Source of the DNA: Longimicrobiales bacterium
GTDB lineage: Bacteria > Gemmatimonadota > Gemmatimonadetes > Longimicrobiales > Gaopeijiaceae
Reading direction: 5' to 3'
DNA: 64,000 nt
Assembly (NCBI GenBank): GCA_958295645.1
Contig: OY282361.1
Span: forward strand, 2,756,501-2,820,500
The position numbers were made by a program, and so were the translations under genes. The notes under the pieces were generated by a model. The model was not told where the DNA came from, searched no databases, and saw only the letters and a list, made by a program, of their open reading frames with translations. Below are positions 46,801 to 54,475 of the stretch, piece after piece (position 1 is the first letter of the stretch; the number at the start of each line of letters is the position of its first letter).

Positions 46801-46936
46801 CATATTGCACGCCGGATCCTGATTGGGGCCGAGAATTTCCGGCCGCGTGGACCGTCTCTATGGCGTATGCCCTACTTGTCGATAACGACTTGCCGTCGGT
46901 GTGTCGGCGCATACTGCATGCTCGGCCTGCCCGTGG

Positions 46937-48355
46937 TCAAGATTCCTTAGGTGCCGATGGAGTGCCGAGCAACGGCGTTGGTCTCTCGTCTTCGCCGTCG
47001 CCAGGTCGTCCCTTCGACAGCCGCTGGCGGCAAGTGTGCAACCGTTCGACGAGCTCCTTGTAAGGTGACAGCCTGAGCAGGTCGTCGGCAACGTCCGTGA
47101 CATCGCCAAGATCGGCGAGCACCGGTTCATATGGAATCACCACCGGAACGTGCGGAGCACCGACGTCATCGAGGTCGTCCGCAGTCCAACAGCGCGTTCG
47201 GAAGTCCGCAGAGCCGTAGTAGCTTTCCGCAAACAAGTCGCGGGATCGTTCCGCAAGTCTCTTGATCACCGCCTTGCGTCCTTGCGACGGCACCATGGAG
47301 AGGACCCAAACACACTCTGCCTGCGAGCGATGCGTTGGCCCAGGCGTTCGCTCCGCACCAAGCCGGTGGAGGACTTGTCCGATACCATGCCAGCTTGCTC
47401 CCGCGAGCGTGCCAAACAGAACGTTTACATGACAAAGACCCCCTGTCAGCAGACCGGCGATTTCCCCGAGCCCCACCTGCGAATCCACAAGTACCCAATG
47501 CGGATCGAGCGTGTCCCGAATCGTGTTGAGAAGCGACTCGAGCGGATGTGCGTTGCCGGTTCGTGAACGCGTATAGTCGAGCCGTCCGAGTTTGTGCACG
47601 AAGGTCGTGTTCAGTTCGCCAGCAGGGAAGACGAGGATCTCTCTGGCGTTGCCGGAATACGAGAACGCGTACCTATGGAAGTAGTCGGCAATGAGAGCAT
47701 CGATACCGGCTGCCTCCAGCACGGGCTGTTCGAGCAAGTAGTCCACAACTCCTTGGCGAGCTGTGGTGCCGTCGTGGTCGGACAACAAGAAGCCCACACC
47801 TGGAGCGTCGAAATCGGCGTCGAGAACGACGACTCGATCTCCTTCTGCGGCCAGATGCAACGCCGTCGCTACAAGGGCCGTGGAGCGACCTACGCCGCCC
47901 TTGAACGAATAGAACAGAGCGATGGTGCAGTTGTTCGCTTGTCCTGGCCACGGCGGCTCGGTTGGACCGTCAAACCAAGCCGACTTCGCTCTGCGCCGTG
48001 GGAGAATGCGCACGCGGGGGCAAGCGGAGCCAATGCTTCTTGCCTGTTTCCACGCCGCTTCTTGCCAGGCAGTGTCGGGATGGTCGTTGTCCGTTTGGCC
48101 CTGTACGACGTCGCCGGACCAATACGGTCCAGAGGCGGCGGTCATCGCCTGAATGCACCGATGTTGCGCCATATCCCAGTGCTCGTCGGGACACCACAGT
48201 ACGACGCGCAGGCGTCCGGTCAGGTCCGTTATCAGGACGGCGCGCCAAGCGGCCGCCCTGTGCCGCAACAGTTCTTTCAGGGACGCGATCGCGTTTGCAT
48301 GCGCCTCGTCGAAGTGACGTATCGAACGCCTTGCCGCCAGTGGCTCGGCCGTCAT
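46937..48355 (-). CDS. MinD/ParA-like ATPase with variant P-loop
   Basis: The protein (472 residues from ATG 48355) has a domain of about 130 residues (HFDEAHANAIASLKELLRHR, RLRVVLWCPDEHWDM) that I do not recognise. A SIMIBI ATPase follows: FYSFKGGVGRSTALVATALHLA (P-loop 152-159), RVVVLDADFDAPG (about 175-186), and later LDPHWVLVDSQVGLG and VWVLSMVPSQG. The P-loop lysine before the S/T is arginine (R157), while the deviant-Walker lysine K152 is kept. This KGGVGR type occurs in conflict-related gene clusters. It overlaps the 38-residue gene by ATGA. A membrane-signalling role with the TM proteins upstream is inferred. Confidence 0.75.
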   Translation of the reverse strand: MTAEPLAARRSIRHFDEAHANAIASLKELLRHRAAAWRAVLITDLTGRLRVVLWCPDEHWDMAQHRCIQAMTAASGPYWSGDVVQGQTDNDHPDTAWQEAAWKQARSIGSACPRVRILPRRRAKSAWFDGPTEPPWPGQANNCTIALFYSFKGGVGRSTALVATALHLAAEGDRVVVLDADFDAPGVGFLLSDHDGTTARQGVVDYLLEQPVLEAAGIDALIADYFHRYAFSYSGNAREILVFPAGELNTTFVHKLGRLDYTRSRTGNAHPLESLLNTIRDTLDPHWVLVDSQVGLGEIAGLLTGGLCHVNVLFGTLAGASWHGIGQVLHRLGAERTPGPTHRSQAECVWVLSMVPSQGRKAVIKRLAERSRDLFAESYYGSADFRTRCWTADDLDDVGAPHVPVVIPYEPVLADLGDVTDVADDLLRLSPYKELVERLHTCRQRLSKGRPGDGEDERPTPLLGTPSAPKES

Positions 48356-48468
48356 CGCACCACGCCGTACATGATCAGGCCACCGATTACGGCCGAGTAA
48401 ACGGCCCCGGCCTCGATCACCCATGGTCTCGCATGGTCGGTGCCGACAACGGAGGCCCAGTAGCGCAT
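48352..48468 (-). CDS. 38-residue single-TM protein, coupled to the ATPase
   Basis: This short ORF starts at ATG 48468 and ends with TGA overlapping the ATPase ATG as ATGA. Its sequence MRYWASVVGTDHARPW leads into a hydrophobic helix VIEAGAVYSAVIGGLIMYG. The coding-like frame does not begin at this ATG: it runs back through LAEPLADFLQNSAILDWDPQ to the TAA that ends the 3-TM gene, in the same frame. It could therefore be a separate small protein, a former C-terminus of the 3-TM protein, or be reached by read-through. The membrane helix and overlap favour a real product. Confidence 0.55.
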   Translation of the reverse strand: MRYWASVVGTDHARPWVIEAGAVYSAVIGGLIMYGVVR

Positions 48469-48537
48469 CTGCGGATCCCAGTCCAGAATCGCGGAGTTCT
48501 GCAGGAAGTCGGCCAGAGGCTCGGCAAGCCGGGCCCG

Positions 48538-48984
48538 TTAGCCGGAGGTGTTGGAGGAATCGCCCGCCGAATCGGTCTCGGGCCCGGCTTGGCCGGAAGG
48601 AAGACGCCCACCGCGATCGAGCCGGGACGCCGAGTGTCGGCTGCCGAAGTAGAACCCGAGGATGGGACCGGCGAGAGTGCCGAGAGTCGTGACCACGCGC
48701 TGGTAGCCGTCGGCATCGAAGGCCTCGACGCCGAAGATCGCGAACACCACGAACGCCCCCACGACGAGCAACGCCAGCATGCTACGAACGGAGCCCCTGG
48801 GTAGATTGAGGCCGCGTGGAGGAGCAGCGGCCGGAGGTGCCCAGAACCGGGCCAACGCCGGGTAGCCCACGAGAACGACGACCAAGAGGATCGACGCGGC
48901 GACCACGAGGGGAGTCACGTTGCGTTCCGGGGACTGCTCGGAAGATGCCTGAAGCCACGTCGCGGCAATCAAGAGGGGAGCCAT
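48538..48984 (-). CDS. Three-helix membrane protein of the nested cassette
   Basis: The 148-residue protein has helices at about 25-45 (PLVVAASILLVVVLVGYPAL), 69-87 (MLALLVVGAFVVFAIFGV) and 98-115 (TTLGTLAGPILGFYFGSRH). The loop RGLNLPRGSVRSM precedes the second helix. The C-terminal 30 residues are polar. It starts at ATG 48984, with GGGAGAAG seven bases upstream, and reads away from pglX across a 174-base gap. It is first in the minus-strand cassette, followed by the 38-residue gene and the ATPase. I do not recognise the family; the conserved FYFGSRH end recurs in the truncated copy. Confidence 0.7.
   Translation of the reverse strand: MAPLLIAATWLQASSEQSPERNVTPLVVAASILLVVVLVGYPALARFWAPPAAAPPRGLNLPRGSVRSMLALLVVGAFVVFAIFGVEAFDADGYQRVVTTLGTLAGPILGFYFGSRHSASRLDRGGRLPSGQAGPETDSAGDSSNTSG
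48640..48816 (-). repeat. 177-bp direct repeat, right copy
   Basis: This is the intact-gene copy of the stretch at 46128-46304, in the same orientation, ending with GGTAGATTGAGGCCGCG. Similarity stops on both sides, so the duplication covers only part of the 3-TM gene. Confidence 0.75.
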
Positions 48985-49158
48985 GCGGACTTCTCCCGAG
49001 AAGTGGTCAATGGAGCCAAACTAAGGCTACCATCCACGCGGCCCTGCGTCTACCCCGCCGGGCACGCTGGTGCTCCCGCGCCATTCCCGCCGCGGCCCAA
49101 GGTGCCCGTGGCCGAACGCGACTGGACGCCACCCCAACACGCCAGTACCCTTGACCCC

Positions 49159-52100
49159 ATGCCCGATTCACTTCCCCCCGATCTCCGTGGCCGGCTGGAC
49201 AAGGCGGTCCGCGAAGCCCGGCGCGTGGCCGAGGCGGCGGCCCGGGACGCTTTGGAGGCCTTGGCGGTAGACCGGAATCGGCCCCACGAGTCGATGTCGC
49301 TGAGGGATCAGGCGCTTCGGAACCGGCTACGGGCGCGCGGGCGGCAGCTCGGCGACCGTCGCGACCGGCGTGCGCGCACCCAGGAGATCGCCAAGCTCGG
49401 TCACGAAGTGGCGTACGAGCAGTGGCACCGGATGCTGTTCGCCCGCTTTCTCGCGGAGAATGGCCTGCTCATGGAGCCGGGGAGCGGCGTCGCCGTCTCG
49501 CTTGAGGAGTGCGGCGAGTTGGCGCGGGAAGAGGGGACGGACCAATGGGCTTTGGCCGGACGGTTTGCGGCGCGAATGCTGCCGGGCGTCTTTCGGCAGC
49601 ACGACCCGGTGCTCGATGTCGTGTTCTCGCCCGAGGCCCGGCTGGAGCTTGAGAGGCTGTTGGAGTTGTTGCCCGAGGCGGTGTTTCTCGCCGGGGACTC
49701 ACTTGGCTGGACATATCAGTTCTGGCAGGCAAGCCGCAAGGACGAAGTCAACAAGAGCGGCGTCAAGATCGGCGCCGACGAGCTCCCGGCCGTCACGCAG
49801 CTGTTCACCGAGCGGTACATGGTGCTCTTTCTGTTCCACAACACGATCGGCGCTTGGCGGGCCGCGAAGATGCTGGGCGGGAGCGCGGGTTGCCGCGAGT
49901 ACGAGACCGAGGAGGATATCCGGCACGCTGTGCGGATCAAGGCGGGCGGCGGCTACGACTTCTCCCATCTGCGGTTCGTGCGCGACAAGGACGGCGAATG
50001 GCGCCCAGCCGCGGGGTGGTTTGAGAAATGGCCGCAGACTGTCGCGGAGCTTCGGGTCCTCGATCCTTGTTGCGGCAGCGGCCATTTCCTGGTCGAGGGC
50101 TTGGTGCTGCTGGCGCACCTCCGCATGGACGAGGAGGGTCTCTCCGTGGAGGAAGCCGTCCAATGCGTCCTGGAGGAGAACTTGCATGGCCTCGAGATCG
50201 ATCCCCGTTGCGCGCAGATCGCCGCGTTCAACTTGGCACTCACGGCTTGGCGCTTGGTGGGTCGGCCTGTCGGCCTTCCGCGACTCAAGGTTGCCTGTTG
50301 CGGTTTGGCGCCCAACGCCACCGAGAGCGAGCGGATGGAACTCGCCGCCAAGGGCGAGGCGGCCATCGGCATGGACGCCGAACGAAATCTGTTCGGTTCC
50401 GAGTCGACCCTGGCCACGAAGCCGTTGCAGGAGGGCCTAGCGGCTCTGCACAAAGTCTTTCAGGATGCGCCGGAGCTTGGATCGCTGATCGACCCGCGCC
50501 GGACTCTCGCCTCTGGCCTCTTCAAGACGGACTTCTCGGCGATTCGTGAGGTGCTTTCCTCGGTCCTCAAAAAGGAGGACCAACACGCCGAGGGCTTCGA
50601 GCGTGCAGTGGCCGCCGAGGGGATGGCCCGCGCCGTGAAGTTGCTGGACGGCACCTACACGCTGGTCGTTACGAACGTGCCGTTTCTTGCCCGTGGTAGA
50701 CAGTCGGCTTCTCTTAAGCGATTTGGAAAGGAAAGTCATTCGGCCGCGAAGGGTGATCTTGCGACAATTTTCGCATCCCGCATCCTGCGGTGGCTGGACA
50801 AGTCTGGTACGCAAGCACTGGTAGCCCCACAGAATTGGTTGTTTCTGACGAGCTACAAGAAGTTTCGGGAGAGCTTGCTGAAGAGGCGAACGTGGAACGC
50901 ATTTGTGCGACTCGGAGAACACGCATTCGACGACGCTCAAGCAGCCGGAGGTTTCGCCATCCTGAACATCTTGTCGTCAGGCAAGGCGGCCAAGGACTGG
51001 CGCATGGCCGGAATCGACGTGTCGGCAACGCGCGACCAACGACCGATCCGGGCCGCGGAGAAGGATGTGCTCCTTATGGATGGTGCATCGGTATTGTTGA
51101 CTCGTCAAGCGGATCAGCTCAGGAACCCAGATGCACGCGTTCTGATGCGTCCGATCGGTGACCAAGCCCTTCTGTCGGCAATGGCCCACGGACATCAAGG
51201 CATAGCCACAGGAGACTATTCCTGCTACGGGAGGAAGTTCTGGGAGGTCGGAGAATCCGATTGGGATGGCGTTTGGACCCCTCAGCAAAGCACGGTTCAG
51301 GAAACCATTCACTACGGAGGACGCGAACATGTCCTGCACGAGAAAGACGGTGAGAGCGGAAAAGAGGGTCTTCAACGCGGCGAAGGCGTACGTATACAGG
51401 GGGGGGGGATTTGGTGCAAGAGCGGCGTAGCCGTATCGCAGATCGGGACACTGCCAGTCACGCTGTATACGGGCGAGAAGTTTAACAACAACGTAAGCGG
51501 ACTCGGACCGCTCGTTGAAGACCGTCCTGCCGTCTGGGCCTATTGTTCCTCGCCAGAGTATGCCCGCGACGTTCGCGAGATGGACCAGAAGCTCAACGTC
51601 ACCAATGCCACCCTCGTCAAAGTCCCTTTCGACGTAGACCACTGGCGCAAGGTAGCCAAGAAGCAATACCCAACCGGCCTCCCCAAACCCTATTCTGACG
51701 ACCCCACCCAGTGGCTCTTTCACGGCCATCCATGCGGCAGCGTCGTCTGGGACGAAAACGCCAAGAAGCTCGCCGACGGCCCGCTTCGCACGGACGACAC
51801 CGTTCTCCAGGTCGCCGTAGCCCGGCTTCTGGGCTATCGCTGGCCGGCCGAGCACGACGAGGACATACAACTGGCCGCCGAATCCCGCGTCTGGGTCACC
51901 CGTGCCCGCCAACTCGACCAGTTCGCAGACGAAGACGGCATCGTCTGCATTCCACCCGTCGGCGGCGAACGCTCAGCCCAGGATCGCCTGCGTGACCTGC
52001 TCCGGGCCGCCTACGACGAGCAATGGTCCGCGGCCACCGAACGAGCGCTGCTAGAGGCCACGCGAGGCAAGGGCCGCATTCCCCCTTCCATCGACGACTG

Positions 52101-52857
52101 GCTCCGCGACGGCTTCTTCGAGCAACACTGCCGACTCTTCCACAACCGCCCCTTTGTCTGGCATGTCTGGGACGGCAGGCGAGACGGCTTCCACGCACTC
52201 GTCAACTACCATCACTTGGCTGGATCCGACGGCGAAGGCCGACGCACTTTGGAGCTCCTCGCGTACCGATACTTGGGCAACTGGATCGAACAGCAACGAA
52301 CCGACCAACGGGAGAAGAAGGCCGGGGCCGACGCCCGTTTGGCGGCCGCCCTGACCCTTCGGAATCAACTCGAACGCATCACACAAGGCGATCCGCCCTT
52401 CGACATCTTCGTCCGGTGGCGCCCGCTTCACGGCCAGCCCATCGGGTGGGAACCCGACATCGACGACGGCATACGCCTGAACATCCGACCGTTCATGCGG
52501 GCCGAGCTTCAATCCGGGGGCAGGAAGGGTGCCGGGATCCTACGCTGGAAGCCCAACATCAGATGGGGCAAGGATCTGGGCAAGGAGCCCGAGTACCACA
52601 GGGACACAGAAGAATGGATCCGCCCGCCCAACGACTTCCCCTGGTTCTGGAGCTGCCCCGGCGACGGCAGCGAAGCCGAGCGCACCGACTTCCAAGCCGG
52701 CCCCGAATTCGACGGCAACCGCTGGAACGACCTGCACTACACGCGGGCAACCAAGGAAGCCGCTCGCATCAGGGTTCGCGCCGAGGAAGCCAGAGCTCAC
52801 ACCGAGCAGATCCGCGCCGAGCAAGCCCCCGCCCTCACCACCGAGTCCACCCCATGA
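49159..52857 (+). CDS. pglX: BREX adenine-specific DNA methyltransferase PglX
   Basis: PglX methylates adenine in the host's BREX motif, marking self DNA. The 1232-residue protein has motif I DPCCGSGHFLVEG (from residue 302), then GLEIDPRCAQIAAFNLAL, and motif IV as VVTNVPFLARGRQ (NVPF, 506-509) in place of NPPY/F. A large C-terminal target-recognition part follows (GGGIWCKSGVAVSQIG, TLVKVPFDVDHWR), ending in a helical tail. The start is ATG 49159. The gene overlaps the AlbA-type gene by ATGA. The short run of eight Gs at 51400-51407 in the coding sequence is a possible slippage site. Confidence 0.88.
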   Translation: MPDSLPPDLRGRLDKAVREARRVAEAAARDALEALAVDRNRPHESMSLRDQALRNRLRARGRQLGDRRDRRARTQEIAKLGHEVAYEQWHRMLFARFLAENGLLMEPGSGVAVSLEECGELAREEGTDQWALAGRFAARMLPGVFRQHDPVLDVVFSPEARLELERLLELLPEAVFLAGDSLGWTYQFWQASRKDEVNKSGVKIGADELPAVTQLFTERYMVLFLFHNTIGAWRAAKMLGGSAGCREYETEEDIRHAVRIKAGGGYDFSHLRFVRDKDGEWRPAAGWFEKWPQTVAELRVLDPCCGSGHFLVEGLVLLAHLRMDEEGLSVEEAVQCVLEENLHGLEIDPRCAQIAAFNLALTAWRLVGRPVGLPRLKVACCGLAPNATESERMELAAKGEAAIGMDAERNLFGSESTLATKPLQEGLAALHKVFQDAPELGSLIDPRRTLASGLFKTDFSAIREVLSSVLKKEDQHAEGFERAVAAEGMARAVKLLDGTYTLVVTNVPFLARGRQSASLKRFGKESHSAAKGDLATIFASRILRWLDKSGTQALVAPQNWLFLTSYKKFRESLLKRRTWNAFVRLGEHAFDDAQAAGGFAILNILSSGKAAKDWRMAGIDVSATRDQRPIRAAEKDVLLMDGASVLLTRQADQLRNPDARVLMRPIGDQALLSAMAHGHQGIATGDYSCYGRKFWEVGESDWDGVWTPQQSTVQETIHYGGREHVLHEKDGESGKEGLQRGEGVRIQGGGIWCKSGVAVSQIGTLPVTLYTGEKFNNNVSGLGPLVEDRPAVWAYCSSPEYARDVREMDQKLNVTNATLVKVPFDVDHWRKVAKKQYPTGLPKPYSDDPTQWLFHGHPCGSVVWDENAKKLADGPLRTDDTVLQVAVARLLGYRWPAEHDEDIQLAAESRVWVTRARQLDQFADEDGIVCIPPVGGERSAQDRLRDLLRAAYDEQWSAATERALLEATRGKGRIPPSIDDWLRDGFFEQHCRLFHNRPFVWHVWDGRRDGFHALVNYHHLAGSDGEGRRTLELLAYRYLGNWIEQQRTDQREKKAGADARLAAALTLRNQLERITQGDPPFDIFVRWRPLHGQPIGWEPDIDDGIRLNIRPFMRAELQSGGRKGAGILRWKPNIRWGKDLGKEPEYHRDTEEWIRPPNDFPWFWSCPGDGSEAERTDFQAGPEFDGNRWNDLHYTRATKEAARIRVRAEEARAHTEQIRAEQAPALTTESTP

Positions 52858-54047
52858 ACTGGCCCCACGTTCGCGACCGCATCCAAGTCGGCGAGGACGC
52901 TCGCACCGAATTCAAGCAGGGCGCCTCGGACATGCGCACCATCGCCAAGGCCGTCTGCGCCTTCGCCAACGGCACGGGCGGACTCCTGGTCATGGGAGTG
53001 GACGACGACGGCCAACCAGTCGGCATCTCCAAGGATCCCGAGGCTGTTCAGGAGCGCTTGACCAGCCTTCTGCACAGTGGTTGCGGCAGGCCGGTGACGG
53101 CGGAGTGCGGCCGACATAGGATCGAAGACGCCGGCTGGATTCACTGGATCGACGTTCATCGGCACCAGCGCGGGTACGAGCCGTTTGCCAGCGAGGGGCG
53201 CTATTGGATTCGCCGGGGCCGCGCCACGGTGCAGCCGTCGCCCTCCGAGCTGCAAGAGCTGCTCAATGCGTTCGGGCTCGTCCTGACGGAGCAGCAGATC
53301 ATTCCGTCGGCGACCGTCGACGACATCGACTTCTCGGCTGTTCGTGCCTTCATGCAGGCGCAGGGCATGGACGTACAAGCCGCGCCCCAACCCGCGCGCG
53401 AGGAAGACTTGCTCGTGGCCAGCGTTGCGGACGAGGTGGACGGCGTGCTTCGTCCGACGTTGTACGGACTCATGGTGTTCGGGCGACAGCCGCAGGCCCA
53501 TCCGCACACGCACAACCTGTTCGTTCAGTGCACGAGGTACGACGGCCGGGACCGGTCGGGCGACGTGCTCAGCGCCGCGGAAGGAACGGGGCGGCTGGAG
53601 GACCAAGTGCGGCAGTGCATGGGCTGGTTTCGCAGCCTCGGCAGGCGCGAGGAGTATCGCGGAATCCGCCGCAGGGACATTCCCATGGTCCCGGAGGTTG
53701 TGCTTCGGGAGGCCCTCGTCAACGCGGTCATCCACCGCGACTACGCCATCACCGGCTCGCAGGTGCTGCTCGAGGTCTTCGCTGACCGCATCGTCGCGAC
53801 CAGTCCCGGAGCGCTGCCCAACCACATGACCGTGGAGCGCGCGACGGGCGGCGGCGCCCCGCGATCCCGAAACGAGATGATGGCCAACGCCATGGTCGTG
53901 CGCCGTCTCATGGAGAGACGCGGCCGCGGCTGGCTCGTCATTCGCCACGCCATGCGAGAGTTCAACGGAACGGAGCCGACGCTGGAGAACGATCCGGTCA
54001 GTCGCATCGTCCGCGTTACGTTTTCGCTCGCGCCAGCCGAGGAATAA
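52854..54047 (+). CDS. AlbA-type ATP-binding regulator-like protein in BREX
   Basis: The 397-residue protein begins with a Schlafen AlbA_2 domain: EDARTEFKQGASDMRTIAKAVCAFANGTGGLLVMGVDDDG. Its middle is EALVNAVIHRDYAITGSQV with a following VEVFADRIVATSPGALPNHM-like segment, the HATPase_c_4-type region seen in putative transcriptional regulators. There is no clear HTH at the end. It overlaps pglX by ATGA, so it is probably translated with the methyltransferase. It may regulate BREX or act as a nucleic-acid-binding accessory. It is not a core BREX gene. Confidence 0.75.
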   Translation: MNWPHVRDRIQVGEDARTEFKQGASDMRTIAKAVCAFANGTGGLLVMGVDDDGQPVGISKDPEAVQERLTSLLHSGCGRPVTAECGRHRIEDAGWIHWIDVHRHQRGYEPFASEGRYWIRRGRATVQPSPSELQELLNAFGLVLTEQQIIPSATVDDIDFSAVRAFMQAQGMDVQAAPQPAREEDLLVASVADEVDGVLRPTLYGLMVFGRQPQAHPHTHNLFVQCTRYDGRDRSGDVLSAAEGTGRLEDQVRQCMGWFRSLGRREEYRGIRRRDIPMVPEVVLREALVNAVIHRDYAITGSQVLLEVFADRIVATSPGALPNHMTVERATGGGAPRSRNEMMANAMVVRRLMERRGRGWLVIRHAMREFNGTEPTLENDPVSRIVRVTFSLAPAEE

Positions 54048-54057
54048 GGAGGCCGTC

Positions 54058-54150
54058 ATGCCGAAGACTCGCGCCGAGGTCGAGGAGTTGCTGGAGCGTC
54101 TGGACGAGTGCTCGGCGGACGGGTTGGAGTCGCAGGAGGCAAGGGATTGA
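54058..54150 (+). pseudogene. 30-codon ORF, likely remnant of an AlbA-type gene
   Basis: The ORF starts at ATG 54058 with AAGGAGG six bases before it and stops at TGA 54148-54150. It reads MPKTRAEVEELLERLDECSA then DGLESQEARD. That pattern is the usual N-terminus of a second kind of AlbA-type ATP-binding protein, which would continue after LESQ with an LDFKEW-like motif. Here the continuation is lost. It may be a leftover 5' end after a deletion, or a true short peptide. The ribosome site is strong. Confidence 0.5.
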
Positions 54151-54475
54151 TTCGCGTCGGCAAGGACTGCAAGCCACTGACGGGAGCCATGCGTTTCGAT
54201 GTCCGCAATGAGCTTTCGCAGGCCGTTGGCCTTAGACGAAATCGCGGATCGGAATGGGACTCGCGGCCGCATACGTCTACTGCGACAGATCGGCGACGAG
54301 TGGCTAGACGCAACGCTGAATTGTCGAAATGCTCGCTCGGTTGGCCGTTCCCGAGCATTTTCGAGCAAAGATTCCCGGAAATGCTCGCGAATCCGCCTTT
54401 TTCGCGCATTTCGCGCCAAGCCCCCACGAGAGGCGCCGTCGGGCTCGCCTCCACGGGGGGCATTCTCTTCTTTCC
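54151..54475 (+). other. Gene-free region upstream of pglZ
   Basis: About 325 bases lie between the remnant ORF and pglZ. I see no convincing gene; open frames here are compositionally unlike the neighbours. It holds the inverted repeats described at 54327-54412. Base use is more mixed, with several AT-rich runs. A pglZ-brxL promoter probably lies here, but I cannot assign boxes with confidence. Confidence 0.6.
54327..54412 (+). repeat. Two adjacent inverted repeats sharing the core AAATGCTCG
   Basis: The first is AAATGCTCG (54327-54335) with its exact complement CGAGCATTT (54352-54360), a 9-bp stem over a 16-base loop. The second pairs GAAATGCTCGCGAA (54378-54391) with TTCGCGCATTTC (54401-54412), a stem with a two-base bulge over nine bases. 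The shared core appears three times. They sit 64 bases or more before the pglZ start. They could be regulator sites or RNA hairpins; neither is proven. Confidence 0.6.

Noticed and set aside
54327-54412. Possible CRISPR array from the repeated AAATGCTCG
   Set aside because: The core is only nine bases, in both orientations, with unequal spacing and no repeat-spacer structure.
54151-54475. A coding extension upstream of pglZ
   Set aside because: Frames through this region have arginine- and serine-rich, non-conserved products, and the PglZ family N-terminus begins at the ATG 54476.
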